Under the pieces are notes generated by a model that was given only the letters and a program-made list of their open reading frames with translations, ran no database searches and was not told the DNA's origin. From Hydrogenivirga caldilitoris (GTDB taxonomy: Bacteria; Aquificota; Aquificia; Aquificales; Aquificaceae), in assembly GCF_003664005.1 (NCBI RefSeq), contig NZ_RCCJ01000001.1:124001-188000 (forward strand): 64,000 bases of DNA, read 5' to 3'. Positions 16,581 to 25,854 of this stretch are shown in pieces (within the stretch, counting starts at the first letter, position 1; every line of letters begins with the position of its first letter). A program made the position numbers and the translations under genes.

Positions 16581-17336
16581 ATGCCTTTAATTCTTATAAC
16601 TAACGATGATGGGTATTTTTCAGAGGGAATAAGAGCTTTGAGAGATACCCTTAAGCCTCTGGGCAGGGTGGTTGTCGTTGCACCTGACAGAAACTTGAGC
16701 GGGGTTGGGCACTCTCTGACCTTTACTATGCCTTTAAGGCTCAGGAAAGTGGAGGAAGACTTTTATGCCGTTATAGGAGGTACACCTGCGGACTGCATAC
16801 ACCTTGGTTACCATGTGATACTTGAGGGTGAAAAACCAGACTTGGTGTGTGCCGGTATAAACGAAGGTCCGAACCTCGGTGAGGATATAACCTATTCTGG
16901 CACTGTGTCGGGTGCCATGGAAGGCAGGATATTAGGTATACCCTCTATAGCCTTTTCCGCCTTTGGCAGAGAGGAGATTATGTTCTCTGAAATTGCCAAG
17001 TCCTGCAGGAAGGTCGTAGAAAGGGTTCTTGATGTTGGCATACCTGAGGATACATATCTGAATGTAAACGTTCCAAACCTAAGTTGCGATGAGGTCAGGG
17101 GTATAAAGCTGACCAGACAGGGTAAGAGGGACTATAAGGAAAAGGTCTTCAGATACAGAGCTCCTTATGGAGAAACTCTTTACTGGATAGCCGCGGAAGA
17201 GTTTGGCTGGTGTCCCGATGAGGGGACGGACTACTGGGCGGTTTTGAACGGTTACATATCGGTTACGCCTCTACAACTTGATCTTACCAACTATGGAGCC
17301 ATGAAAGAGATTAAATTCATAGAGGATGAGGGCTGA
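16581..17336 (+). CDS. surE: 5'/3'-nucleotidase SurE
   Basis: 251 aa. The metal site is built from ITNDDG at the N-terminus, the APDRNLSGVGHS loop and the AGINEGPNLGEDI segment with the metal-binding Asn; GTPADC is also conserved. It dephosphorylates nucleoside monophosphates and is a stress-survival protein. It starts the surE-murF-PilZ-kinase unit; murF overlaps by 11 nt. No Shine-Dalgarno. Confidence 0.95.
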   Translation: MPLILITNDDGYFSEGIRALRDTLKPLGRVVVVAPDRNLSGVGHSLTFTMPLRLRKVEEDFYAVIGGTPADCIHLGYHVILEGEKPDLVCAGINEGPNLGEDITYSGTVSGAMEGRILGIPSIAFSAFGREEIMFSEIAKSCRKVVERVLDVGIPEDTYLNVNVPNLSCDEVRGIKLTRQGKRDYKEKVFRYRAPYGETLYWIAAEEFGWCPDEGTDYWAVLNGYISVTPLQLDLTNYGAMKEIKFIEDEG

Positions 17337-18663
17337 AGAACTTGCAAAAGTCTTAAAGGGAGAGCTCAGGGGCGACCCTAACCGTACGGTTAGAGGCTTC
17401 TCTATAGATAGCAGACAGGTTAATCCTGGGGATGCCTTTTTTGCTCTTAGGGGGGAAAACAACGATGGACACCACTTCGTTGAAGATGCTATCAGAAGGG
17501 GTGCGGTGGGCTCAATCGTTGAAAAAGATTTAAGGGTGGGACCGGGATTCTCCATTAGGGTTGATTCAACAGCTGATGCCCTGAGAAGGCTTGCCCTCTA
17601 CAAGAGAGCCCTTTACAAGGGCGAGGTCATAGGGGTTGCCGGTTCTGTCGGTAAAACCACTACAAAGGAGCTTATATATCACCTTCTGTCCCACGTCGCA
17701 CCCGCTTACAGAAGCAAAGGCAACCTGAACTCCCAGCTTGGTCTTCCTCTCGTTCTCTCCAATATGCCACTTGAAGCCAGATTTTCGGTGCTTGAGCTTG
17801 GAGCAAGTGCCGTGGGAGATGTGAGGAGGCTTGTGGAGATAGCACAACCACGCATCAGGGTTATAACGGCTTTAGGGGAGGAGCATCTTGAAAGTTTTGG
17901 CACAATCCTTGACGTTATCAGAGGTAACGGTGAGATATTCATGAACTTTTCCGAAGAGAGTCGCGCGGTTATTCCCCATTATGCGCTGAAGTATTACCCC
18001 CTCCCAAAGGACAAGGTTATAACCTTTGGTACTGGAGGAGACGTAAACTCTGAAGGAATCCATTTGAGTCTTAAGGGCACCGAGTTTAAGTGTATGGGTG
18101 TTGTCTTTACAATACCCGTTCTTAGCTCCGGTGTGGTTGATAACGCTCTTGCCAGCTTCGGTGTCCTTTTAGCGTTAGGCTACGACCCACGTGACTTCAA
18201 GGAAGCCCTGCAAACCTTTAGGGCACCGTCAGGCAGGATGAACTTACTTGACTATGAAAGGTTTATTGTGATTGATGATACCTACAATGCCAATCCACCT
18301 TCTGTGAGGAACGCTCTGATTACTCTGGCTTCTCTAAGAACCAAATCAAAGAAGGTGGTTGTTCTTGGAGACATGCTTGAACTTGGTAAGGAAAGCAAAA
18401 AACTTCACGCTGAAGTTGGTAAACTTGTGGTGGAGCTGGGTATTGATTTAGCCCTATTTTATGGAAATAACATGGAGGAAGCTTACCGAGAATGTATAAA
18501 ACACGGCGGAAACGCTCTATTTTTTGGTAAAAAGGAGGATATAATGGACGAAGTATTGAAATACATGAAGGATAAAAATATAATTCTCGTGAAAGGTTCA
18601 CGAGGGATGAAGATGGAGGATATCGTAGAAAAGATGGGGGAGCTGGCGAGATATGAGTATTGA
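17326..18663 (+). CDS. murF: UDP-MurNAc-tripeptide:D-alanyl-D-alanine ligase
   Basis: 445 aa. Mur-ligase order is visible: N-terminal UDP-binding domain (SIDSRQVNPGDAFFAL), central ATPase with VAGSVGKTTTKEL, the ELGAS region, and the C-terminal ligase domain with DDTYNANPPS and LGDMLELG. It adds D-Ala-D-Ala to the peptidoglycan precursor in the cytoplasm. The first base block overlaps surE; its 3' end overlaps the PilZ gene by 11 nt. Confidence 0.95.
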   Translation: MRAEELAKVLKGELRGDPNRTVRGFSIDSRQVNPGDAFFALRGENNDGHHFVEDAIRRGAVGSIVEKDLRVGPGFSIRVDSTADALRRLALYKRALYKGEVIGVAGSVGKTTTKELIYHLLSHVAPAYRSKGNLNSQLGLPLVLSNMPLEARFSVLELGASAVGDVRRLVEIAQPRIRVITALGEEHLESFGTILDVIRGNGEIFMNFSEESRAVIPHYALKYYPLPKDKVITFGTGGDVNSEGIHLSLKGTEFKCMGVVFTIPVLSSGVVDNALASFGVLLALGYDPRDFKEALQTFRAPSGRMNLLDYERFIVIDDTYNANPPSVRNALITLASLRTKSKKVVVLGDMLELGKESKKLHAEVGKLVVELGIDLALFYGNNMEEAYRECIKHGGNALFFGKKEDIMDEVLKYMKDKNIILVKGSRGMKMEDIVEKMGELARYEY

Positions 18664-19261
18664 AAAAGCTGTAGAGATTTTTATCTTTGAAGATTCTTTC
18701 TTCTTCACCACCAAGGTAAGCTTGAAGAGGGTTGAAGGGGACAGGCTTGTCTTGAGCACAACTGACCTCCTGAAGAAGTTCGCTGTCCTTGGGAAGAAGG
18801 CACATCTCAAGTACTCTACCTTTGCCTTACCTGTGAAGATCGTTGGCAAGAGTGATACGGAGCTTATAGTTACTATTCCTTCTCTGAATCCTGAGAAACC
18901 CGTTGGTGATAGGAGAAGCGCCAGGGTGCCTCCATCTCACGTCCATCCGGTCAAGCTTTTTATATCCGTAGACGGAGAAGAGAAAGAGTACGAGGTTGAC
19001 GATATATCGGAGGGAGGCTTTTCGGTTGTCGTGAGTGACCCTTATGAGGTGGATAAGTTCCTAAACAAGGATGTTAAGGTTCATATAGATTTTCCTGTTG
19101 AGGTTGAAGAGGTTAAAGGAAGTGCGAGACTGGTTAACGTTTTGGAGACAGAGGACGGCAAGATAAAGCTCGGTTTTGAGCTATTCATAGACGACGCAGA
19201 TATGGTTAAGGTAAGGTTTTATGTTTACTCAAGAATCAGAGAGATACTCAGACAGAGATGA
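18653..19261 (+). CDS. PilZ domain c-di-GMP-binding protein
   Basis: 202 aa. An N-terminal YcgR-N-like beta domain (1-85) is followed by the PilZ domain, whose ligand motif is RRSARVP, then DISEGGFSV (RxxxR and D-x-S-x-x-G). Such proteins read c-di-GMP and usually act on flagellar or pilus motors or on polysaccharide export. The window also encodes a GGDEF/EAL protein. Translationally coupled to murF; overlaps the downstream lipid kinase by 41 nt. Confidence 0.88.
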   Translation: MSIEKAVEIFIFEDSFFFTTKVSLKRVEGDRLVLSTTDLLKKFAVLGKKAHLKYSTFALPVKIVGKSDTELIVTIPSLNPEKPVGDRRSARVPPSHVHPVKLFISVDGEEKEYEVDDISEGGFSVVVSDPYEVDKFLNKDVKVHIDFPVEVEEVKGSARLVNVLETEDGKIKLGFELFIDDADMVKVRFYVYSRIREILRQR

Positions 19262-19817
19262 GCTTTCCCTGGAGATAAAGAGGCAGGTTTTTCACCTTTT
19301 CCTTATCCTCCTGTGGTGTGTGCCCATAAACCACTTCCCATACCAATTAACCCTGTTGATATTTTCTACTGTGATAGCTGTAAATCTTCTTGTCGTTTAC
19401 AGGTATGAGCCTTTAATCGGTCTATTTCATAGATTTATCGTTGAACTTGAGAGGGAAAAGAACCTATCCCGTCCAGGCATACAGGCTTTGTATGCAAACC
19501 TCGGCATTTTTCTGTCTTACATTCTTTTCGGGAAGCTTTCCCTTCTTGGTGTTGTAATTTTGGCTGTTGGGGACAGTTTTTCTACCCTTATTGGCAAGGT
19601 TTTCGGTAGGCATGAGCTCTTCTTTAACCCTGAAAAGACTTGGGAGGGGACTCTATCCTTCTTCCTGTCCGTTTATATAGTCCTCCTGCTGTGGGTAGGT
19701 TTTGAGAAAGCTCTGTTACTCTCGTGTATAGCTTCAATTGTTGAGGCAATGAGGCTAAAGGTTGATGATAACTTCCTTGTGCCTGTTATTGTAACCTCTC
19801 TCGCCTACCTGATGTGA
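19221..19817 (+). CDS. Dolichol/phytol-kinase-like CTP-dependent lipid kinase
   Basis: 198 aa, six or so hydrophobic helices. EIKRQVFHLF, then GDSFSTLIGKVFGRH and KTWEGTLSFF are the signatures of the SEC59/DGK1/VTE5 polyprenol kinase family related to phosphatidate cytidylyltransferases. Its substrate could be diacylglycerol or an isoprenoid alcohol; a link with the geranylgeranyl reductase nearby is only a guess. It overlaps the PilZ gene by 41 nt and the convergent recO by 13 nt. The start is the only in-frame ATG near the family's N-terminus. Confidence 0.8.
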   Translation: MFTQESERYSDRDELSLEIKRQVFHLFLILLWCVPINHFPYQLTLLIFSTVIAVNLLVVYRYEPLIGLFHRFIVELEREKNLSRPGIQALYANLGIFLSYILFGKLSLLGVVILAVGDSFSTLIGKVFGRHELFFNPEKTWEGTLSFFLSVYIVLLLWVGFEKALLLSCIASIVEAMRLKVDDNFLVPVIVTSLAYLM

Positions 19818-20440
19818 TGCTCAATGAACAGATCCAACAGGGTCTCTAAATCCTGGAGCGCGCCCGCTCCTATCTTTATCCTTTGGGGTTTTTCTGCCCT
19901 ATACACCTTCTTAATTAAGTTAAGGGATTCAGCGGACACCTCAACATCACCCTTGTCCGAAGTGGACCCATCTGAGAGTTTTAACATCCTCCTGTGTTTT
20001 TCCTCTTCAAGGAACTTGGGCTTCAAGCCTGATAGCTCTAAGTAGTCTAATCTGAACTTTATCCTCAGCGTATTTTGTGTACTTTTGCTCAGCATATAAC
20101 TGATAAACAGATTGAAAAGCTTTTCGTCATAGTATTTCACAAACTTCAGGATGAATCCTGATATCCACGAAAACCACAGGAACCTTTCAAAGTCCCTGCA
20201 GAGGTAGGAGAGGAACTTTACGTCACCGATATCGTTAGGTATCGCAATGCCGCCCCTTTGAGAGAGGTCAACCTCCAGAAGATTGAAGGGTTCAAACAGT
20301 CCAAAAAACCTGTGGTTGTTTAGGAACCCGTCCCTGACGAGGAGGTCAATTACCCCCCCTTTTCCGTAAACCTTTGCCAGCAAATCCTGGTCTCCAGCTC
20401 GTATTCTCTTTAGAACCAAGACCTTGGTTTTTAAACCCAT
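19805..20440 (-). CDS. recO: DNA repair protein RecO-like
   Basis: 211 aa from ATG 20440 (MGLKTKVLVL); the longer open frame from 20533 would run through the panC leader and is rejected. The N-terminal OB-fold is recognisable (VLKRIRAGDQDLLAKVYGKGG, then FEPFNLLEVDLSQRGG), with a helical C-terminal part. RecO loads RecA with RecR in gap repair. No zinc-finger cysteines are visible, as in many divergent RecO proteins, so the assignment rests mainly on the N-terminus. Confidence 0.75.
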   Translation of the reverse strand: MGLKTKVLVLKRIRAGDQDLLAKVYGKGGVIDLLVRDGFLNNHRFFGLFEPFNLLEVDLSQRGGIAIPNDIGDVKFLSYLCRDFERFLWFSWISGFILKFVKYYDEKLFNLFISYMLSKSTQNTLRIKFRLDYLELSGLKPKFLEEEKHRRMLKLSDGSTSDKGDVEVSAESLNLIKKVYRAEKPQRIKIGAGALQDLETLLDLFIEHHIR

Positions 20441-20485
20441 CAATCCTTTATAATACTTTTCTCTCGCAATCAAGGAGGTGCTTAC

Positions 20486-21334
20486 GTGCCACTTCTTTTC
20501 AAAAAGGTAAAGGAACTGAGGAATCACCTTCAAACCTTGAAGTGTGAGAAGAGCATAAATATCGGCTTTGTGCCTACAATGGGATACCTACATGAAGGCC
20601 ACAAGGCTCTTATGAAGAGGTCAAAGCTTCAGAACGATGTTACCGTTGTTAGCGTGTACGTCAACCCAACCCAGTTCGGACCCGATGAGGACTATGAAAG
20701 GTATCCCAGAAATCTTGACCATGACATGTCTGTGTGTGATGAGATGGGTGTTGATATAGTTTTTGCCCCCAGCGATGAAGAGATGTATCCTGCTGGGTCA
20801 AAGACCGAGGTATACGTGCGGGATATGAGTGAGATACTTGAAGGGAAGTTTAGACCGGGGCATTTTAAGGGTGTGGCTACCGTGGTGGTAAAGCTTCTAA
20901 ATGCAGTCCAACCCCACAGGGTCTACTTCGGCGAAAAGGACTACCAGCAGCTCAAGGTCATACAGAGACTGGTTAGAGACCTGCTGATACCGGTTGAGAT
21001 AGTCCCGGTAGAAACTGTGAGGGAACCTGATGGGCTGGCTTACAGCTCAAGGAACGTTTATCTGAACCCGGAGGAGCGGGAGTCTGCCCTCTCTATATAC
21101 AGAGCCTTCATCTTAGCTCAGGAGCTTATAAATCAGGGAGAGAGAAATGCCCAAGCTTTAAAAGAAGAGATCAGGAAGTTCATTCTATCTCACCCCCATG
21201 TAAAGAAGATAGACTACGTTGAGATTACAGACCCGGATTTAAACCCTAAGGATATTGTGGAAAGCGGAGACAGAATATTAGTTGCCCTTTGGGTTGGTAA
21301 CACAAGGCTGATAGATAACTGGAAGGTTGAATGA
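20486..21334 (+). CDS. panC: Pantothenate synthetase
   Basis: 282 aa, GTG start behind AAGGAGGTG (20472-20480). Motifs of the family: [14 protein letters not shown] (HIGH-like), [25 protein letters not shown] and SSRNVYLN. It joins pantoate and beta-alanine using ATP. A TATAAT at 20449-20454 in the recO-panC gap is a likely -10. Overlaps fmt by 4 nt. Confidence 0.96.
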   Translation: MPLLFKKVKELRNHLQTLKCEKSINIGFVPTMGYLHEGHKALMKRSKLQNDVTVVSVYVNPTQFGPDEDYERYPRNLDHDMSVCDEMGVDIVFAPSDEEMYPAGSKTEVYVRDMSEILEGKFRPGHFKGVATVVVKLLNAVQPHRVYFGEKDYQQLKVIQRLVRDLLIPVEIVPVETVREPDGLAYSSRNVYLNPEERESALSIYRAFILAQELINQGERNAQALKEEIRKFILSHPHVKKIDYVEITDPDLNPKDIVESGDRILVALWVGNTRLIDNWKVE

Positions 21335-22236
21335 TGAGAGTTCTCTTCATGGGAACCCCTCAATTTGCGGTTCCCAGTCTTGAGCTTATCCACAAGAACT
21401 TTAACGTTGTTGGGGTTGTTACCCAGCCGGACAAACCCGCCGGAAGGGGGAAAAGGTTAACCCCACCCCCGGTTAAGGAGCTTGCTTACAGACTGAACCT
21501 TAACGTTTATCAACCTGAGAAAGCAGGTGAGCTCTTTGATATACTCAAGGGGCTTGAACTGGACTGTATAGTTGTGGTTGCCTACGGTAAGATCCTTCCT
21601 AAGAGCATACTTGACCTGCCTCCGTACGGGGTTATAAATCTTCATGCTTCCTTATTGCCCAGGTACAGAGGTGCCGCTCCTATACAGCGAGCCCTCATGG
21701 CAGGGGAGAAAGTTACGGGAAACACGGTTATGCTTGTAAACGAAAGGATGGATGCCGGGGATATACTTTCTCAGGAAGAGGTAATTATAGGAGAGGAGGA
21801 TAACTTCTATACACTCTCAGAGAGGTTGTCCAGACAGGGGGCAGATCTCTTAGTTCGGACTCTCAATCTCTGGTTCAGGGGGAGTTTAAAACCTGTCCCT
21901 CAGAAGGAAGAAGAGGCAACCTACGCACCTCCCGTTCAGAGGGAGGAGTATAAACTCTGCTGGAAGGCTGAGGCTGAGAGTGTTAGAGATAGGGTAAGGG
22001 GCTTGTACCCTAACGTTTACACCTATTTCAGAGGGGAAAGGCTCAAGCTCCTCAAAGTCAGTGTGGTTGAAGGTCATGGTGAGCCAGGGGAGATAATAGA
22101 CGATGGAGACTTCATTGTTGCCTGCGGTTACGGAGCAGTTCAGATTCTGGAGCTTATCTCCCCAAAAGGTAAAAGAATGAAGGGTGAGGACTTTATGCGA
22201 GGTTACTCTCCCAGAAAGGGTGAGCTGTTAAAATAA
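21331..22236 (+). CDS. fmt: Methionyl-tRNA formyltransferase
   Basis: 301 aa. [18 protein letters not shown], the formyl-folate loop around [14 protein letters not shown] with the catalytic Asn-His-Asp set, and a C-terminal tRNA-binding beta domain. It formylates initiator Met-tRNA. ATGA overlap with panC; the next gene follows after 4 nt. Confidence 0.96.
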   Translation: MMRVLFMGTPQFAVPSLELIHKNFNVVGVVTQPDKPAGRGKRLTPPPVKELAYRLNLNVYQPEKAGELFDILKGLELDCIVVVAYGKILPKSILDLPPYGVINLHASLLPRYRGAAPIQRALMAGEKVTGNTVMLVNERMDAGDILSQEEVIIGEEDNFYTLSERLSRQGADLLVRTLNLWFRGSLKPVPQKEEEATYAPPVQREEYKLCWKAEAESVRDRVRGLYPNVYTYFRGERLKLLKVSVVEGHGEPGEIIDDGDFIVACGYGAVQILELISPKGKRMKGEDFMRGYSPRKGELLK

Positions 22237-22240
22237 AGCC

Positions 22241-23125
22241 ATGGATGACAGACTGGAGCGAGTTGTACTTCTTATAGAGCATTACCTGGAACAGATCTTC
22301 GGCTCTATCAGGGTGTATAGGGAGGACAGGGAGTTTTTGATACCCTGGGGTTCAACGGTTATAAATGCTGAAGTTCTTTTAGAGGGTGAGGAGACCATAG
22401 TACACATATATTCTCCGGTAGCCCTAAGAGTAAAACCTGACAAAGACCTGATGAAATTTCTCCTTATGGAAAATGGTTCTCTGAACATGTGCTCCTTTTC
22501 TATAGAGCTGGAAAAGGGATTTGTGGACATAATTCTGGGAGTGCGATTGAAGTTTGACTTCCTTAACAAGGACCTCCTTGCCTACCTGACTATAAGCGTG
22601 GGAAACCTGGCAAACGAGTACTGTAAGGAGATAATAGCTGTGTTTGGAGGTATATCCTTCAAGGAATATGTTGAGAGAGAAAAGCTTGAAAAGAAACCTT
22701 TCGGAGAGGAAAAGGTATTACATGACATATTTGAAATGAACGGACTCAAGCTTAGCCTTGAACTCTTCAGGGGACCGGAAGAGGATACTTATATAATTGT
22801 TGGGAGGATACTGGATACGGGTCAGGTTTTCCTGAGGGCTGAGAGGAAGAGGGATATACAGGAGGTCTTTGAATTCCTTGAAAAACTTAAGGGCTACCTG
22901 TTGAAGAAGGATATAACCTCCCTTAAAAAGAGTTTAAGGCATTATGAGGTTGAAGAGCATTACCTTTACAGTATACTTGCAGGAAAAGAGAAGGACAGAA
23001 TTAAAAGGTTAAAGGAGATAGAGAAGGAGATACAGTTGCTGACAGGCATGCTAATGAAGGGGGAGATATCCCAAGAGGAGTACAGAAAGCGTATCTCAGA
23101 TATAGAGCGTAGAATGGGTCTATGA
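22241..23125 (+). CDS. YbjN/T3SS-chaperone-like protein with SHOCT-like tail
   Basis: 294 aa. Two copies of an alpha/beta module resembling the YbjN/CesT-like chaperone fold are suggested by LLIEHYLEQIFG...IPWGSTVINAEV (N-terminal) and MNGLKLSLELFRG...YIIVGRI (C-terminal). A charged coiled segment follows, ending in a short SHOCT-type helical pair (LLTGMLMKGEISQEEYRKR). Function unknown. It is the last gene of the panC-fmt unit and overlaps convergent ubiA-like gene by 6 nt. Confidence 0.55.
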   Translation: MDDRLERVVLLIEHYLEQIFGSIRVYREDREFLIPWGSTVINAEVLLEGEETIVHIYSPVALRVKPDKDLMKFLLMENGSLNMCSFSIELEKGFVDIILGVRLKFDFLNKDLLAYLTISVGNLANEYCKEIIAVFGGISFKEYVEREKLEKKPFGEEKVLHDIFEMNGLKLSLELFRGPEEDTYIIVGRILDTGQVFLRAERKRDIQEVFEFLEKLKGYLLKKDITSLKKSLRHYEVEEHYLYSILAGKEKDRIKRLKEIEKEIQLLTGMLMKGEISQEEYRKRISDIERRMGL

Positions 23126-23971
23126 AATGTAGTCAAGAAGTACAACTATAAAAAAAACCACGCTTACGTATCCGTTTACGGTGAAAAAAGCCTTGTTGAC
23201 CTTTGATAGGTCGTTGGGTTTTATCAGAGAATGCTCGTATAAGAGGAAGCCAGCCAGAAGCAAAAGCCCACCCATGTATATTACGCCGAGCCTGTTATCA
23301 TAGAAACCGAGCGATAGAAGGGATAGAAAGGTAATAAGGTGAAAGGTCCTTGCGAGCTTGAGGGCACCTTCTATACCAAACCGAACAGGAACAGATTTGA
23401 GACCATGCTCTTTGTCAAATTCATAGTCCTGCAGAGAGTAGAGTATATCAAATCCAGAAACCCAGAAAGCCATCGCTACACCCAGGATAAAAGCCTTGAT
23501 AGATACTGATGCGTTGAGAGCAACGTCCACGGCGACAGGTATGAGGAAGTAAACTAAACCAAGTACCAAATGGGGGAAGTAGGTAAACCTCTTGGAGTAA
23601 GGGTAAAGCCAGAGAAGGAAAATCACCACTGGAGACAGCAGGAAGGCTAAGAAGTTTATAAAGACCGTACTGAGAACAAACACTCCTGCTGAAAAAGCTA
23701 TGAGTCCTTTCACCTCTCCCCTTGATAAAACTCCAGATACGAGAGGCCAGCTCTGAGAGCGCGGGTTAAGGCGGTCGTAAGGTTCATCTACAAGTCTGTT
23801 GAAGGCCATGCCTAAAGTTCTGGCGCTTATTAGGGCTACCAGTATCCAGAAGAGTTTTCCCATAGTAGGAGCCTCTTTTGCAAGTAACAGGACGCTAGCA
23901 AGAGCGAAAGGTAAAGCGAACACGGTATGTTCAAATTTGACGAGTTCTGCATAGTGTTTAAGCTTTTCCAT
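23120..23971 (-). CDS. UbiA-family prenyltransferase (quinone biosynthesis)
   Basis: 283 aa with about eight membrane helices. The first Asp-rich motif is NRLVDEPYDRLNPRS and the second is SLQDYEFDKEHGLKSVP, placing it in the 4-hydroxybenzoate/MqnP group rather than MenA. It attaches a polyprenyl chain to an aromatic ring. Aquificales make a menaquinone-type quinone, by the futalosine route, so MqnP is a likely role, but no mqn gene is present here to confirm it. Convergent with the YbjN-like gene. Confidence 0.85.
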   Translation of the reverse strand: MEKLKHYAELVKFEHTVFALPFALASVLLLAKEAPTMGKLFWILVALISARTLGMAFNRLVDEPYDRLNPRSQSWPLVSGVLSRGEVKGLIAFSAGVFVLSTVFINFLAFLLSPVVIFLLWLYPYSKRFTYFPHLVLGLVYFLIPVAVDVALNASVSIKAFILGVAMAFWVSGFDILYSLQDYEFDKEHGLKSVPVRFGIEGALKLARTFHLITFLSLLSLGFYDNRLGVIYMGGLLLLAGFLLYEHSLIKPNDLSKVNKAFFTVNGYVSVVFFIVVLLDYIS

Positions 23972-24005
23972 AGGACAAGGTATATTTTATCAACATAGCT
24001 CCTGT

Positions 24006-24011
24006 TATACT
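24006..24011 (+). promoter_or_regulatory. -10 box of the fumarase beta gene, leaderless type
   Basis: TATACT ends 6 nt before the ATG at 24018; no ribosome binding site lies between. Confidence 0.45.
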
Positions 24012-24017
24012 ATTTGC

Positions 24018-24575
24018 ATGGAGAAGAGGATTAAAACACCCCTTACTGACGATGTTATAGAACAGCTCAGGGTGGGAGATAAGGTTCTCATTACCGGCTA
24101 CATATATACCGCAAGAGATGCAGCCCATAAGAGGATGGTTGAGGCTATAGAGAGGGGAGAAAAGCCACCCATAGACCTGAATGGTCAGGTTATCTATTAC
24201 GTTGGACCTACACCCCCAAAACCGGGACAGGTTATAGGTTCGGCAGGTCCAACCACAGCTATAAGGATGGACAGGTACGTTGAACCCCTTCTCAAGCTTG
24301 GACTTAAAGGAATGATAGGAAAAGGCTACCGTTCTCCTCAGGTTAAGGAGCTACTCAAAAAGTACAAGGCTGTCTATTTTGCCGCTGTGGGGGGTGTTGC
24401 TACGCTCCTCCAGAAACACATAAAATCCTCTGAGCTGATAGCCTATGAGGACTTAGGTACGGAAGCTATAAGGAGATTGTACGTTGAAGACTTTCCGGTG
24501 ATAGTTGCCAACGATATATATGGTGGAGACCTCTTTGAAGAGGGAAGGAAGAAGTACGCAAAGATAGAGCTTTGA
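24018..24575 (+). CDS. Class I fumarate hydratase, beta subunit
   Basis: 185 aa. It matches the C-terminal (beta) domain of two-subunit 4Fe-4S fumarases: KVLITGYIYTARDAAHKRM, YYVGPTPP, GSAGPTTAIRMD and KGYRSPQV. Fumarase hydrates fumarate to malate; the reductive TCA cycle uses the reverse, malate to fumarate. The alpha subunit with the cluster cysteines is not in this window, so the two genes are unlinked here. Tartrate dehydratase beta subunits are close relatives and cannot be excluded. Confidence 0.88.
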   Translation: MEKRIKTPLTDDVIEQLRVGDKVLITGYIYTARDAAHKRMVEAIERGEKPPIDLNGQVIYYVGPTPPKPGQVIGSAGPTTAIRMDRYVEPLLKLGLKGMIGKGYRSPQVKELLKKYKAVYFAAVGGVATLLQKHIKSSELIAYEDLGTEAIRRLYVEDFPVIVANDIYGGDLFEEGRKKYAKIEL

Positions 24576-24603
24576 TGCTTTGTATATCGCCAAAGAATTG
24601 GAG

Positions 24604-25797
24604 TTAGTCTATCCTTTCCACAAGGTAATCAGCGAGATGCTTTATCTCCTGCCTGTTACCAAACTTCCTAACTCCATCCCTGAGTTGTAAAACACATCCT
24701 GGACAGGTTGTAAGCACGTAGTCCGCTTCAGTTGACTTGAAGTCTTCCATCTTCTCTCTTTGTACCTTCTCAGAAAGTTTAGGGTTCTTTATACTCCATA
24801 GACCGGCGAAACCACAACAGGACTGGGCTTTTTCAGCCTTCACCACCTCTGCGCCTTCAACCCTTTCCATTACTCCATAGAAAACCTGCGGATCTACCTT
24901 CATAGCTGTGTAAGAGTGGCAGGGAACATGGAAGGTAAGTTTCTCATTCGCTGTCTTGAACCTTTGGTTTTCACCCTCTTTAAATAGTAGCTCCGCAAAA
25001 TCATAAACCTTCCAGTCCTTCCCGTAATCCTCTATAAGTGCTCCTCCGCAGGTAGGGCACGCAACCACTATGGCGTCAAAATCATACTTCTCCATCTCTC
25101 TCAGGTTATGCTCCTTTAACCTCTCAAAGGCTGAGGTGTTTCCGTGGTAAAGGTGGGGTGCACCACAGCACTTTATATCCTCCGGAACAACAACGGTGTA
25201 GCCCAGTCTGTTCATCAACTTTATAACGCTCTCTCCAGTTTTTCCATAAAAGACGTCTATCATGCAGCCGGTGAAGAAGAGAAGCCTTCCCTTTTCTTCT
25301 TGAGCTTTGAACGTCTTCCCCCTTATACCGAAAGGCTTACCGTAAGGTTTTGGCATAAACTTAACAGCACCTGTTGGTAGGGGGGTTTTTATCTCAGAGG
25401 GTAGGAAGGAGCTCAGTTTTCCTGCCGCTTTTATTACTTTTCTGCCCAAGTCCGATTGCATGAACTCAAGGCTCTTCAACCCTGCTTTAGATATTATGTC
25501 CCTGCCAAGCTCTTTTTCCTGAAGCTCTTTAGCCTGGACGAGTATCTCCTTATACTGGACATCGTTGGGACACACCCACTCACACCTTCTGCACATTGCA
25601 CACTCATTCCATTGCTTGGCGATCTCCTCATTCAGAGGGACTTCTCCCTTAGCAACCATCTCCGCTAAAGCAAGCCTCCCTCTTGCGTAACTTCCTTCTT
25701 CACCATAGTAGGAAGGACACACTGACTTACACAGACCACATTTTACGCACTTTAAAACCAGGTCCTCCGGTATGATAAGCTTACGTTCCGTCTTCAT
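24604..25797 (-). CDS. GlcF/LutA-type iron-sulfur oxidoreductase subunit
   Basis: 397 aa. Two [4Fe-4S] motifs near the N-terminus (CVKCGLCKSVCP from residue 17, CAMCRRCEWVCP from about 67) are followed by two CCG domains (CCGAPHLYHG, then CCGFAGLW). This is the architecture of glycolate oxidase subunit GlcF, lactate-utilisation LutA and anaerobic GlpC. It passes electrons from a flavin dehydrogenase to the quinone pool or a heterodisulfide-type partner. No flavin partner is adjacent, so the substrate is open. Confidence 0.85.
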   Translation of the reverse strand: MKTERKLIIPEDLVLKCVKCGLCKSVCPSYYGEEGSYARGRLALAEMVAKGEVPLNEEIAKQWNECAMCRRCEWVCPNDVQYKEILVQAKELQEKELGRDIISKAGLKSLEFMQSDLGRKVIKAAGKLSSFLPSEIKTPLPTGAVKFMPKPYGKPFGIRGKTFKAQEEKGRLLFFTGCMIDVFYGKTGESVIKLMNRLGYTVVVPEDIKCCGAPHLYHGNTSAFERLKEHNLREMEKYDFDAIVVACPTCGGALIEDYGKDWKVYDFAELLFKEGENQRFKTANEKLTFHVPCHSYTAMKVDPQVFYGVMERVEGAEVVKAEKAQSCCGFAGLWSIKNPKLSEKVQREKMEDFKSTEADYVLTTCPGCVLQLRDGVRKFGNRQEIKHLADYLVERID

Positions 25798-25854
25798 AGG
25801 GCTAATAATCTAAGCATATGTAAACTTTTGTAGGTGATTAAGTTCACAATAACA